A stretch of DNA of 7,499 nt from an uncultured Oscillospiraceae bacterium (GCA_900542375.1 UQNI01000072.1:1-7499); one strand, 5' to 3'; counted from the first letter of the stretch, positions 1 through 6,722 are shown. The notes: generated by a model not told the origin, from the letters alone. Made by a program: numbers and translations.

Positions 1-179
1 GGCTAAAACGTTCTTGCCAACAGCCAAAACCTTAGTTTTGTTGCTGTTTTGAGGTTGTTATAGCATAGAAAAAATTGCGAAGCGATTTCCAAGGAATAAA
101 TGTTGAAATAGTTTCACAACGGTTCGTATTTGTTTTGATGTTGCTATGAGGTTGATACAGCACAATTTTGACAACATGG
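1..179. other. Non-coding flank with no convincing gene
   Basis: No credible coding sequence is seen downstream of the operon terminator. The only open frame here (minus strand, about 247 to 32) overlaps the end of the upstream gene and the whole terminator palindrome, has no ribosome binding site and has an unremarkable Lys/Asn-rich composition, so I treat it as chance. The plus strand can fold AACAGC-CAAAAC (19-30) against GTTTTG-TT-GCTGTT (35-48), a 12-pair stem with a CTTA loop and a two-base bulge, and a smaller AAATTGC-GAA-GCGATTT hairpin lies near 73-89. Neither has a U-tract typical of a terminator. A small RNA is possible but no promoter was recognised. Confidence 0.5.
35..163. repeat. 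Two imperfect direct repeats of about 32 bases
   Basis: Copy A (35-66) and copy B (132-163) both begin GTTTTG, share an exact TGAGGTTG core (50-57 and 147-154) and are flanked by TGCT before and AGCA after the core. Roughly three quarters of aligned bases match. The start-to-start distance is 97 bases and I see no third copy. The origin is unknown: a decayed duplication, a protein-binding pair, or paired small structures around TGCT/AGCA are all possible. Confidence 0.35.
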
Positions 180-229
180 ATGAATAATAAGAAAAGCTCT
201 GCATATGCAGAGCTTTTCTTATTATTCAT
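180..229 (-). terminator. Perfect 50-base palindromic terminator of the marR-activase operon
   Basis: Bases 180-229 are perfectly self-complementary (25-base arms centred on GCATATGC). The strongest core is GAAAAGCTCTGC against GCAGAGCTTTTC. On the minus strand the stem ends in CTTTTCTTATTATT, a U-rich tail fitting a rho-independent terminator for the gene that stops at 222-224, inside the palindrome. On the plus strand the stem is followed by a longer run (ATTATTTTTTG, to about 239), so it should also stop transcription arriving from the left. Confidence 0.8.
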
Positions 230-1508
230 TATTTTTTGTTTGTTCATCCAGTTTTTCTTTGGCGATAGACAACATTAATTTAATTCGATTTTCTTGATTG
301 ACTCTTGTTGCACTTGGGTCATAGTCAATAGGAACGATGTTGGCTCTGCTGTCTACTTCGTTAATTTTGCGAATCATACCTTTTCCGCAAATATGGTTTG
401 GCAGGCATCCAAAGGGCTGAGCACAAACAATATTTTCATAGCCTGCTTCGATTAGCTCTAAAATTTCAGCTGTAAGCAGCCAGCCTTCACCCATTTTATT
501 TCCATAGCCAATTACACCTTTTGCTAATTTTTTTACATGATAATAGTCAGCAGGCGCCAGTACTTCCGGGTGCTCTTTAAACGCTTTAATCATAACAGTT
601 TGTAGGGATAGCAAATAATCCAATAAAATTTTATTAATTTGATATTTAATCGTATTGCCGCCATATAGTTTTATATCATCCAAACGATTGTCAATTTTAA
701 AAAGAACAAAGTTTACAATTCCCGGGACATAAACTTCACAGCCTTGAGACTTTAAAAAATTTTCAAGGTCGTTATTGGCAATCGGAGCATATTTTACGTA
801 GATTTCTCCAACAACGCCCACTTTAATTTTTGGAACTCGGTGGATAGGGATAGAGGCAAAGTCTTTTACAATTTTTTTTGCGTTATTGCCAAACTGAGAT
901 TTGGATAAGCCTTCGCCCTTCCTAAGTTGTTTGGAAAGCAACCCAATCCATTTTTCTACCATTTTTTCAGCATCGCCTTTGTGGTCTTCATACGGTTCGA
1001 TGTTGTTTTTCAGCTGCATCAAAACATCACCATAGTATAAAACGGAAATCATTTTGCGCAGAAACGGAATGCTTGCAGAAAATCCCGGATTTTTTTCCAT
1101 GCCGTTTAGATTCATAGAAATAACAGGAACTTGAGGATATCCTGCACGAATCAATGCTTTGCGTAGCAAATGAATGTAGTTGGAAGCACGACAGCCGCCA
1201 CCTGTTTGTGTAATGATAAGCGCTACTTTATTGACGTCATATTTACCGCTGTTTAAGGCGTCAATAAACTGCCCAATTACCAGCAAGGCCGGATAGCATG
1301 TATCGTTATGTACGTATTTTAGCCCTTCCTGTGCAATATTGGGGCTGGATGTACTGAGCAATTCTACCTTGTATCCAAAGCTTTTCATCACTTCCAGAAC
1401 CAGACGAAAATGAATTTCAATCATGGTAGGGCATAAGATGGTATATTCTTCTTTCATTTCTTTTGTAAACAGCAAACGACCTGTTTCGTCATAAACCAAT
1501 TCAGCCAT
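222..1508 (-). CDS. COG3581-type protein, 2-hydroxyacyl-CoA dehydratase/activase-related (partner of the upstream double activase)
   Basis: The 428-residue protein resembles the C-terminal third of large acyl-CoA dehydratase activase-related proteins, which in many Clostridia are one chain of ~1400 residues. Recognisable family segments are FTKEMKEEYTIL (14-25), LKYVHNDTCYPALLVIGQ (63-80), IITQTGGGCRASNYI (98-112), CAQPFGCLPNHICGKG (362-377) and IVPIDYDPSATRVNQENR (391-408). Conserved-looking cysteines are C71, C106, C362, C368 and C374; these are candidates for an Fe-S cluster, but that is inference. No signal peptide or membrane segment is evident, so it should be cytoplasmic. It follows the activase gene by 100 bases and is last in the operon, ending inside the terminator palindrome. 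The start is the ATG at 1508, with AAAGGAG upstream and the family motif beginning at residue 14. The reaction and substrate are unknown; a role accepting ATP-driven electrons from the activase is inferred from the superfamily. Confidence 0.85.
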   Translation of the reverse strand: MAELVYDETGRLLFTKEMKEEYTILCPTMIEIHFRLVLEVMKSFGYKVELLSTSSPNIAQEGLKYVHNDTCYPALLVIGQFIDALNSGKYDVNKVALIITQTGGGCRASNYIHLLRKALIRAGYPQVPVISMNLNGMEKNPGFSASIPFLRKMISVLYYGDVLMQLKNNIEPYEDHKGDAEKMVEKWIGLLSKQLRKGEGLSKSQFGNNAKKIVKDFASIPIHRVPKIKVGVVGEIYVKYAPIANNDLENFLKSQGCEVYVPGIVNFVLFKIDNRLDDIKLYGGNTIKYQINKILLDYLLSLQTVMIKAFKEHPEVLAPADYYHVKKLAKGVIGYGNKMGEGWLLTAEILELIEAGYENIVCAQPFGCLPNHICGKGMIRKINEVDSRANIVPIDYDPSATRVNQENRIKLMLSIAKEKLDEQTKNNE

Positions 1509-1521
1509 GTAAAAGACTCAT

Positions 1522-1528
1522 CTCCTTT
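1522..1528 (-). promoter_or_regulatory. Ribosome binding site with long spacing for the COG3581-type gene
   Basis: AAAGGAG (minus strand) lies 13 bases before the ATG at 1508, longer than the usual 5-9. An ATG directly after the GGAG, near 1521, runs into a stop after six codons (ATG AGT CTT TTA CAT GGC TGA), so 1508 remains the best start. The separate strong site indicates independent translation of this gene rather than a simple in-frame break of a fused protein. Confidence 0.6.
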
Positions 1529-1545
1529 ATCAAGGGCGTAATATC

Positions 1546-1585
1546 ATGAAATGCTGTGAGCCCTTTTCATACAGCATACATTCAT
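1546..1585 (-). other. Intergenic hairpin between the two large genes
   Basis: ATGAA-ATGCTGT (1546-1557) can pair with ACAGCAT-aca-TTCAT (1571-1585), giving 12 pairs with a three-base bulge and a 13-base loop. It sits in the 100-base gap and has no U-tract on the minus strand, so it is unlikely to be a full terminator. It could adjust expression of the downstream gene or mark an RNA processing site, but nothing in the sequence decides this. Confidence 0.35.
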
Positions 1586-1608
1586 ACGGATATATGGAAA
1601 AATAACAG

Positions 1609-4506
1609 TTATTGTTCCAGCGCGGCAAATAAGCTGCGAAGCCTAATTTTAACAGCGCCAAGGTTAGTAATTTCATCAATTTTTATTTGTGTGTAGATTT
1701 TACCGCTTTTCTCTAAGATACTGCGTACTTCATCGGTCGTAATTGCGTCAATTCCGCATCCAAACGAAACCAGCTGTACCAAATTAAACTGCGGTTTATC
1801 ACAAATATATTCTGCCGCAGCATACAGTCTGGCGTGATATGTCCATTGATTCAAAACGGTTGTATTTAGTTTCTCTACTTTATTACTGATGACATCTTCC
1901 GTTACGATACAGGCGCCCAAGCTTGTAATCAGTTTATCAATACCATGATTGATTTCAGGGTCTAAATGATATGGTCTTCCGCAAAGAACGATGATGGGCA
2001 TTTGATTTGCTTCGGCCTGGCGAATCATGGCATCGCCTTCTTTGCGAATGGTATCCAAATAGTGCTCATATTCTGCATATCCCTTTTCGGAAGCTGTTTT
2101 TACTTCCTTTAAGCTGATGCCATCGAAATATTTTGCAAGGACTCCATGCATTTTTTCAGGGAAATCTTTTTTACGATGTACACCCAAATAATCGTTAATA
2201 AAGTTTAGACCTTCCAATTCAGATACATTGGCAGAGATTACTTCCGGATAATATGCAACAACGGGACAGTTATAATGATTATCGCTTAAACCCTCATCAA
2301 AATTGTATGTAAGGCAAGGATAAAAAATAGTTTTTACTCCTTCATCAATTAAAGTACAGACATGACCATGCATTAATTTGGCAGGAAAACACACGGTGTC
2401 AGATGGAATGGTGTGTTGACCTTTAATATACAACTCACGGTTGGAGAGGGGAGAAGTTACTACTTCAAAGCCAAGAGATGTAAAAAATGCATGCCAGAAC
2501 GGGAGCATTTCATAAATATTCATTCCCATAGGCAATCCAATTTTCCCTCTTGGTCCGGGAACAGGTTGATAGCTTAAAAGCGTCTTCATTTTAAACGCAT
2601 ACATGTTAGGAGCATCAATAACCTCTTTTTGTTTAATCGGTTTGTCGCATCGGTTACCGCCTATAAATTTGCGATTTCCATCAAACATATTTACCGTTAG
2701 TTTACAATGATTGTTACATAGTCCGCAAGTGACTAGTTTTACTTGGTGAGAAAAATCTTTCAATTGCTGTAAGGTTAGCATTTGGCCTTTTGATTGATTG
2801 TGTTCTTTTGCATATACTGCGGCACCGTAAGCACCCATAAGACCTGCGATATCAGGGCGAATGACATTTACGCCCATTTCCTGTTCAAATACGCGCAACA
2901 CGGCGTCATTTAGAAAGGTACCGCCTTGTACAACAATATGTTTTCCCAATTCTTCCGGAGAAGCGGCACGGATTACTTTATAAATTGCATTTTTGACAAC
3001 ACTGACAGACAGCCCGGCAGAGATATCTTCTGTGGTAGCGCCATCCTTTTGTGCTTGTTTTACAGAAGAGTTCATAAAAACAGTACAACGGGAACCCAAA
3101 TCTACAGGACGTTTTGCAAATAAGCCCAATTTGGCAAAGTCTTGAATCTCATACCCAAGCGTATTTGCAAATGTTTGAAGAAAAGAACCGCAGCCGGAAG
3201 AACAAGCTTCATTTAAGAAAATATTATCAATGGTATGATTGCGGATTTTAAAGCATTTCATATCCTGACCGCCAATGTCAATGATAAAATCTACTTCAGG
3301 TAAAAAGGTCTTTGCAGCAGTATAGTGAGCAATGGTTTCTACAATACCATAGTCAAGACCAAACGCATTTTTCAGCAGTTCTTCACCATAGCCGGTAACA
3401 GCGCTGCATTTAATTTGAATGTTTGGATATTGTTCATATAAATGAATCAAATGTTCTTTTATAATCGGAATTGGGTCACCTGAGTTACTCTGATATAACT
3501 CGTCTAAAATTTCATTGTCTGAACCGATAACTACAGCTTTAATGGTAGTAGAACCGGCATCAATACCAAGATAAGCTTCGCCTTGATAATTTGCGATATC
3601 TCCACGCTTTGCAACATCTTTGTTATGGCGTTGTGAAAATTCTTCATACTCCTCTTGGGACTGAAAGAGAGGTGGAATGGATAAAAATTCACCGGACTGT
3701 GTATAATTTTTTACACTGTCTATGGCTTTATCCAAATCAATTTCTTCACTGCAGCCATAAGCTGTTCCCAACGCAACAAAGTACAAAGAATTTTCCGGGA
3801 AAATACCGGTTACATTCAAAGCTGTATCAAAACTTTTGCGTAATTCGGATAAAAAGGTGAGAGGACCACCCAGATATACAACATTTCCTTTAATTTCTCG
3901 TCCTTGAGCCAAGCCTGCAATCGTTTGATTTGCAACCGCAGCAAAAATACTTGCGGCAATGTCACTTTTACGGGCACCTTGGTTCAACAATGGCTGGATA
4001 TCAGACTTGGCAAACACACCGCAGCGAGATGCGATGGTATAAATTTTTTCGTGTTCTTTTGCAATATTATTTAACTCTTCGGGGGATAAATGCAGCAAAG
4101 TAGACATTTGGTCGATAAAAGCGCCTGTACCGCCTGCACAGGAACCATTCATGCGAACTTCCATGCTGCCGCTTACAAACAGAATTTTTGCATCTTCACC
4201 GCCTAATTCAATAATAACATCGGCATTCGGTATTAATTTTTTGGTAGCGGTTCTGGTAGCATATACTTCCTGAACAAAAGGAAAGTTACATTCCTGAGCA
4301 ATACCCATTCCGGCTGATCCGGAAACAGCCAGCTGAACAGGTTGCTTTTTAACAACCTCATTTTTAATTTTTGTTAATAAAGCCGCCATTTTCTCAGTGA
4401 TTTGAGAATAGTGCCTTTCGTAGGATTCAAAACAAATTTGTTCGTTTTCATCCAAAACAACGCATTTGATTGTTGTAGAGCCAACATCCAAACCAATCTT
4501 CATCAT
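1609..4506 (-). CDS. Double BadF/BcrA/HgdC-type activase ATPase with DUF2229/COG3580 domain
   Basis: The 965-residue cytoplasmic protein has three parts. ASKHA ATPase domain 1 (about 1-255) shows the phosphate loop GLDVGSTTIK, IIELGGEDAK (98-107), NGSCAGGTGAF (120-130), SRCGVFAKSD (160-169) and LGGPLTFLSEL (212-222). Domain 2 (about 311-566) repeats this as GIDAGSTTIK (314-323), IIDIGGQDMK (408-417), NEACSSGCGSF (432-442), GSRCTVF (471-477) and QGGTFLNDAV (527-536). The C-terminal part (about 590-965) carries CGLCNNHC (594-601), GGNRC (616-620), DTVCFPAK (703-710) and SFGCGIDAITTDE (914-926). In the HgdC family one Cys from each of the two cysteine motifs holds a [4Fe-4S] cluster at a dimer interface, and ATP hydrolysis drives electrons onto a dehydratase; C123/C162 and C435/C474 occupy those places, so a cluster formed between the two domains of one chain is plausible. 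The start is ATG 4506 or the adjacent ATG 4503, after GGTGA. It lies 63 bases after marR. The physiological partner and substrate are unknown. Confidence 0.88.
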   Translation of the reverse strand: MMKIGLDVGSTTIKCVVLDENEQICFESYERHYSQITEKMAALLTKIKNEVVKKQPVQLAVSGSAGMGIAQECNFPFVQEVYATRTATKKLIPNADVIIELGGEDAKILFVSGSMEVRMNGSCAGGTGAFIDQMSTLLHLSPEELNNIAKEHEKIYTIASRCGVFAKSDIQPLLNQGARKSDIAASIFAAVANQTIAGLAQGREIKGNVVYLGGPLTFLSELRKSFDTALNVTGIFPENSLYFVALGTAYGCSEEIDLDKAIDSVKNYTQSGEFLSIPPLFQSQEEYEEFSQRHNKDVAKRGDIANYQGEAYLGIDAGSTTIKAVVIGSDNEILDELYQSNSGDPIPIIKEHLIHLYEQYPNIQIKCSAVTGYGEELLKNAFGLDYGIVETIAHYTAAKTFLPEVDFIIDIGGQDMKCFKIRNHTIDNIFLNEACSSGCGSFLQTFANTLGYEIQDFAKLGLFAKRPVDLGSRCTVFMNSSVKQAQKDGATTEDISAGLSVSVVKNAIYKVIRAASPEELGKHIVVQGGTFLNDAVLRVFEQEMGVNVIRPDIAGLMGAYGAAVYAKEHNQSKGQMLTLQQLKDFSHQVKLVTCGLCNNHCKLTVNMFDGNRKFIGGNRCDKPIKQKEVIDAPNMYAFKMKTLLSYQPVPGPRGKIGLPMGMNIYEMLPFWHAFFTSLGFEVVTSPLSNRELYIKGQHTIPSDTVCFPAKLMHGHVCTLIDEGVKTIFYPCLTYNFDEGLSDNHYNCPVVAYYPEVISANVSELEGLNFINDYLGVHRKKDFPEKMHGVLAKYFDGISLKEVKTASEKGYAEYEHYLDTIRKEGDAMIRQAEANQMPIIVLCGRPYHLDPEINHGIDKLITSLGACIVTEDVISNKVEKLNTTVLNQWTYHARLYAAAEYICDKPQFNLVQLVSFGCGIDAITTDEVRSILEKSGKIYTQIKIDEITNLGAVKIRLRSLFAALEQ

Positions 4507-4569
4507 TTTTCTTCACCATGTTTCTTTTCTTACAAAATTCATTATCTGCGTAGATACTAATTTATCATA

Positions 4570-5013
4570 TTAGGTGTGCATGTCATTTAGCCTCGTATTT
4601 TCTTTTAAAATCGCATTTGCTTTACATATAAGGTGCAACAGCTGTTCAAAGTCTTTTGTACCCATTTTGGTACGTATTAATTCAATGGACTTTGTATACT
4701 CATTACATGCCGTTTCTATTAATTTTTTTCCTTTTTCCGTTACGGTTATGGTATAGCTTCTTCCGTCAACCTGAGAGGGACAATGCTCTATGTACTCATG
4801 TTCCTTTAAAATTTTTAAAATAGCGGTTGCGGAAGGTTTGGTAATACCAAATTGATTGCTGATTGTAACGGGAGTGACAGGTTCTTTTGCAAGATTTGCA
4901 TAAATTAATACACCCATTTCGCTATGCCGAATTGGTATACAGCACTTTTTATTTAGGTTTAATCTACAAAATAGAGCAACGTTCATTGCAGCCATATTTG
5001 TATTATGATCCAT
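4570..5013 (-). CDS. MarR-family transcriptional regulator, probable autorepressor of the operon
   Basis: The 147-residue protein has a MarR-type winged helix-turn-helix. The recognition region covers VTISNQFGITKPSATAIL (49-66), followed by LKEHEYIEHCPSQVDGRS (69-86) and the wing strand YTITVTEKG (87-95), with helical N- and C-terminal dimerisation segments; length is normal for the family. I chose the ATG at 5013, which has GGGAG eight bases upstream; a TTG five codons earlier would contain that ribosome binding site and is less likely. It is the first gene of a three-gene unit with the activase and COG3581-type genes, and a perfect inverted repeat lies between its promoter and start, the usual layout of a MarR self-repressing operon. 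The ligand is unknown; an acyl-CoA or other substrate of the downstream system is a guess. Six cysteines (16, 24, 25, 78, 103, 130), including an adjacent pair, leave redox sensing open. Confidence 0.88.
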   Translation of the reverse strand: MDHNTNMAAMNVALFCRLNLNKKCCIPIRHSEMGVLIYANLAKEPVTPVTISNQFGITKPSATAILKILKEHEYIEHCPSQVDGRSYTITVTEKGKKLIETACNEYTKSIELIRTKMGTKDFEQLLHLICKANAILKENTRLNDMHT

Positions 5014-5021
5014 GTTTACAT

Positions 5022-5026
5022 CTCCC
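5022..5026 (-). promoter_or_regulatory. Ribosome binding site that fixes the marR start
   Basis: GGGAG on the minus strand is eight bases before the ATG at 5013 and supports that codon over the in-frame TTG further upstream, which would place this motif inside the coding sequence. Confidence 0.7.
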
Positions 5027-5032
5027 AAGAAT

Positions 5033-5051
5033 TAGTTAGCTAAACTAACTA
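5033..5051 (-). promoter_or_regulatory. Probable MarR operator (perfect inverted repeat)
   Basis: TAGTTAG-CTAAA-CTAACTA is a perfect 7+5+7 inverted repeat. It begins about 14 bases downstream of the -10 element and ends shortly before the marR ribosome binding site, so it covers roughly +7 to +25 of the expected transcript. Size and symmetry fit a MarR dimer site, and TAGTTAG-type palindromes are common for this family. Binding there would block transcription of its own operon. Assignment to this MarR protein is inferred from position. Confidence 0.7.
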
Positions 5052-5064
5052 TATAGCAATCTTA

Positions 5065-5093
5065 ATCTTAAGCAAAAAAGCACGGAATGTCAA
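5065..5093 (-). promoter_or_regulatory. Sigma-A-type promoter of the marR-activase operon
   Basis: On the minus strand a perfect -35 box TTGACA (5088-5093) is separated by exactly 17 bases from TAAGAT (5065-5070), which matches the -10 consensus at four of six positions. Transcription would begin near 5057-5059, just ahead of the inverted repeat and the marR ribosome binding site. It lies downstream of the rnfB terminator, so the unit is independent of rnf. Confidence 0.7.
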
Positions 5094-5189
5094 TAGGTTT
5101 GATGAGGTTTTCTTTAAAGTGGATTAATTTTGTATACTTTAACTACAATTTTAAGAAAAATTTATATCGTCATAGGGAATGGTAAAGTA

Positions 5190-5249
5190 AAAACAAAAAG
5201 AACCGCCCCAAATCGTTAGAAGAAGTTCTAACAAAAAAGGAGTCGGTTC
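5190..5249 (-). terminator. Rho-independent terminator of the rnf cluster
   Basis: On the minus strand GAACCG (5249-5244) pairs with CGGTTC (5205-5200), followed directly by TTTTTGTTTTTAC. A second perfect inverted repeat, GTTAGAA (5215-5221) and TTCTAAC (5226-5232) with a four-base loop, sits inside, giving a two-part structure. It starts about 15 bases after the rnfB stop codon and should end the rnf transcript. Confidence 0.85.
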
Positions 5250-5264
5250 AAAATATCAATATTT

Positions 5265-6086
5265 TTATGCTTGCATTCTACGTGGTTCGGAAGAATACAA
5301 GGTAATACAATCTTTAGGACAAACATCCACACATGCACCGCAGGCAGTACATTTATCAGGATCAATAATAGCGCGGAAGTTTTCAATTTTGATTGCATCA
5401 TATTCACAGGCTTTTACGCATTTCATACATGCAATACAGCCCACTTTACATGCTTTGTTGGTGATGTTACCTTTGTCTTGGCTGTTGCATCGTACAACTG
5501 CCTGCTCTTTTAAAGTAACAAGACGAATCAGATTTTTAGGACATTCTTTTACGCACATTGTACATGCAGTACATTTTTCAGGATTTACTACGGCAACACC
5601 GTTTACAATGTGTATTGCATCATATTCGCATACATTGACGCAGTCACCAAAACCCAAACAGCCATACTGACAAGTTTGTGTACCGCCGGACATCATAGAT
5701 GCCGCAGCGCATGATGGAATGCCTTTGTAATCCATTTTCTGAGAGGTGTGTTCCGGAGTACCGTTACAGTGAACCATTGCAACTTTAGGTACCAGTGTAA
5801 CAGCACCTCCACCTAATAATTCACTGATTTTTTGAACAACTTCCGGTCCGCCCGGGGCGCAAAGACCATTTTCGGCACTGCCTTCACATAGGGCAGAGGC
5901 ATAGCCGGAACAGCCGGAATATCCACAGGCACCGCAGTTAGCACCCGGTAAAACTTCTGTTACCGCTTCTACACGTTCATCAACCGGAACATGTAAAATA
6001 ATTGCTGCAACTGCCAGCACAAGGCCTAATACAAGACCAATACCAACAACAATTGCAATAGGAATAAAAATTTCATATGCCCACAT
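5265..6086 (-). CDS. rnfB: RnfB, ferredoxin-like electron-input subunit of the Rnf complex
   Basis: RnfB is the membrane-anchored polyferredoxin subunit that takes electrons from reduced ferredoxin into the Rnf complex (ferredoxin:NAD+ oxidoreductase, ion-translocating). The 273-residue protein has one N-terminal membrane helix (about 5-31), then an Fe-S domain with C51-x2-C54-x4-C59-x16-C76. Two double-cluster ferredoxin-type regions follow: C139/C143/C149/C153 with C172/C175/C178/C182, and C217/C220/C223/C227 with C246/C249/C252/C256. That is room for about five [4Fe-4S] clusters; C107, C126, C200, C213 and C260 are extra. The start is ATG 6086, preceded by GAGAGG and immediately followed by the membrane helix. 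It is last in the rnf cluster, 18 bases after rnfA, and is followed by the terminator, as in clostridial rnfCDGEAB operons. Confidence 0.95.
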   Translation of the reverse strand: MWAYEIFIPIAIVVGIGLVLGLVLAVAAIILHVPVDERVEAVTEVLPGANCGACGYSGCSGYASALCEGSAENGLCAPGGPEVVQKISELLGGGAVTLVPKVAMVHCNGTPEHTSQKMDYKGIPSCAAASMMSGGTQTCQYGCLGFGDCVNVCEYDAIHIVNGVAVVNPEKCTACTMCVKECPKNLIRLVTLKEQAVVRCNSQDKGNITNKACKVGCIACMKCVKACEYDAIKIENFRAIIDPDKCTACGACVDVCPKDCITLYSSEPRRMQA

Positions 6087-6104
6087 GATTTATACCAACC
6101 TCTC

Positions 6105-6722
6105 TTAACCTAACATACCGTCTACTAAACCTTGGAAACCAAAGAAAGAAACAGCAAGTAGAGATGCAGCGATTAATGTAATTGGAAGACCTTTTAAGAA
6201 ATCAGGAATATCGCAAGTCTCCAGTTTTTGGCGAACGCCGGCAAATAGAACCATTGCAACTAAAAAGCCCATACCACTACCAAAAGCACTGGTCATAGAT
6301 TCTGCAAAGCCATAATGGGTAATGGGGTCTAAAGTATTCTCAATTACCAATGTAGTAATACCAAGAACAGCACAGTTGGTTGTGATGAGTGGCAAATAGA
6401 TACCAAGTGAATTATAAAGTGGAGGCATAAACTTGCGAAGAACCAGCTCAATCAACTGTACCAATGCAGCAATGATAATGATAAATACAACGGTTTGTAA
6501 ATAATCAAAACCTAAAGGCATCAATACATACATGTAAATCGGCCAAGTTACTGCAGTTGAAATTAACATAACAAAAATAACTGCAGCACTCATACCCACA
6601 GCAGTATTTAACTTTTTAGAAACACCCAGGAAAGGACAAATACCTAAGAATTTACTCAGCAAAAAGTTTTCAGTTAAAATACCGGCAAGGAAAATGCTTA
6701 CAAGGCTTTTAAACATTATCAT
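6105..6722 (-). CDS. rnfA: RnfA, integral membrane subunit of the Rnf complex
   Basis: RnfA is a six-helix membrane subunit that pairs with RnfE in inverted orientation in the ion-translocating core. The 205-residue protein shows the family signatures TENFLLSKFLGICPFLGV (17-34) and SLGIYLPLITTNCAVLG (105-121). C29 and C117 correspond to the cysteines which, with two from RnfE, hold an intramembrane Fe-S cluster in the NqrD/E and RnfA/E families. The frame is open a further 14 codons upstream, but ATG 6722 is chosen because AAAGGAGA lies 11 bases before it and homologues begin near MFKSLVSIF; ATG 6716 is an alternative. The start overlaps the end of rnfE by 14 bases, suggesting translational coupling. 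Confidence 0.95.
   Translation of the reverse strand: MIMFKSLVSIFLAGILTENFLLSKFLGICPFLGVSKKLNTAVGMSAAVIFVMLISTAVTWPIYMYVLMPLGFDYLQTVVFIIIIAALVQLIELVLRKFMPPLYNSLGIYLPLITTNCAVLGITTLVIENTLDPITHYGFAESMTSAFGSGMGFLVAMVLFAGVRQKLETCDIPDFLKGLPITLIAASLLAVSFFGFQGLVDGMLG

Noticed and set aside
73..89. Possible minus-strand terminator AAATCGC-TTC-GCAATTTTTT
   Set aside because: On the minus strand the stem has a C-A mismatch and only six weak pairs, and the operon already ends at the strong palindrome.
35..163. CRISPR array or tracrRNA
   Set aside because: There are only two diverged copies at 97-base spacing rather than regular units of about 66, no inverted anti-repeat match between them, and no cas gene in the window.
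32..247. A 71-codon open frame on the minus strand in the left flank
   Set aside because: It overlaps the end of the COG3581-type gene, reads through the entire terminator palindrome, lacks a ribosome binding site and resembles no family I know.
1546..1585. Riboswitch or terminator between the two large genes
   Set aside because: Only one short bulged hairpin is visible, with no U-tract and no conserved riboswitch core that I recognise.
2926..3860. Plus-strand open frames opposite the activase gene
   Set aside because: They are antisense to well-conserved ATPase motifs and have no ribosome binding sites or recognisable products.
5271..5670. Two overlapping plus-strand open frames opposite rnfB
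   Set aside because: Their His/Thr/Cys-rich composition is the antisense reflection of the repeated cysteine motifs of rnfB.
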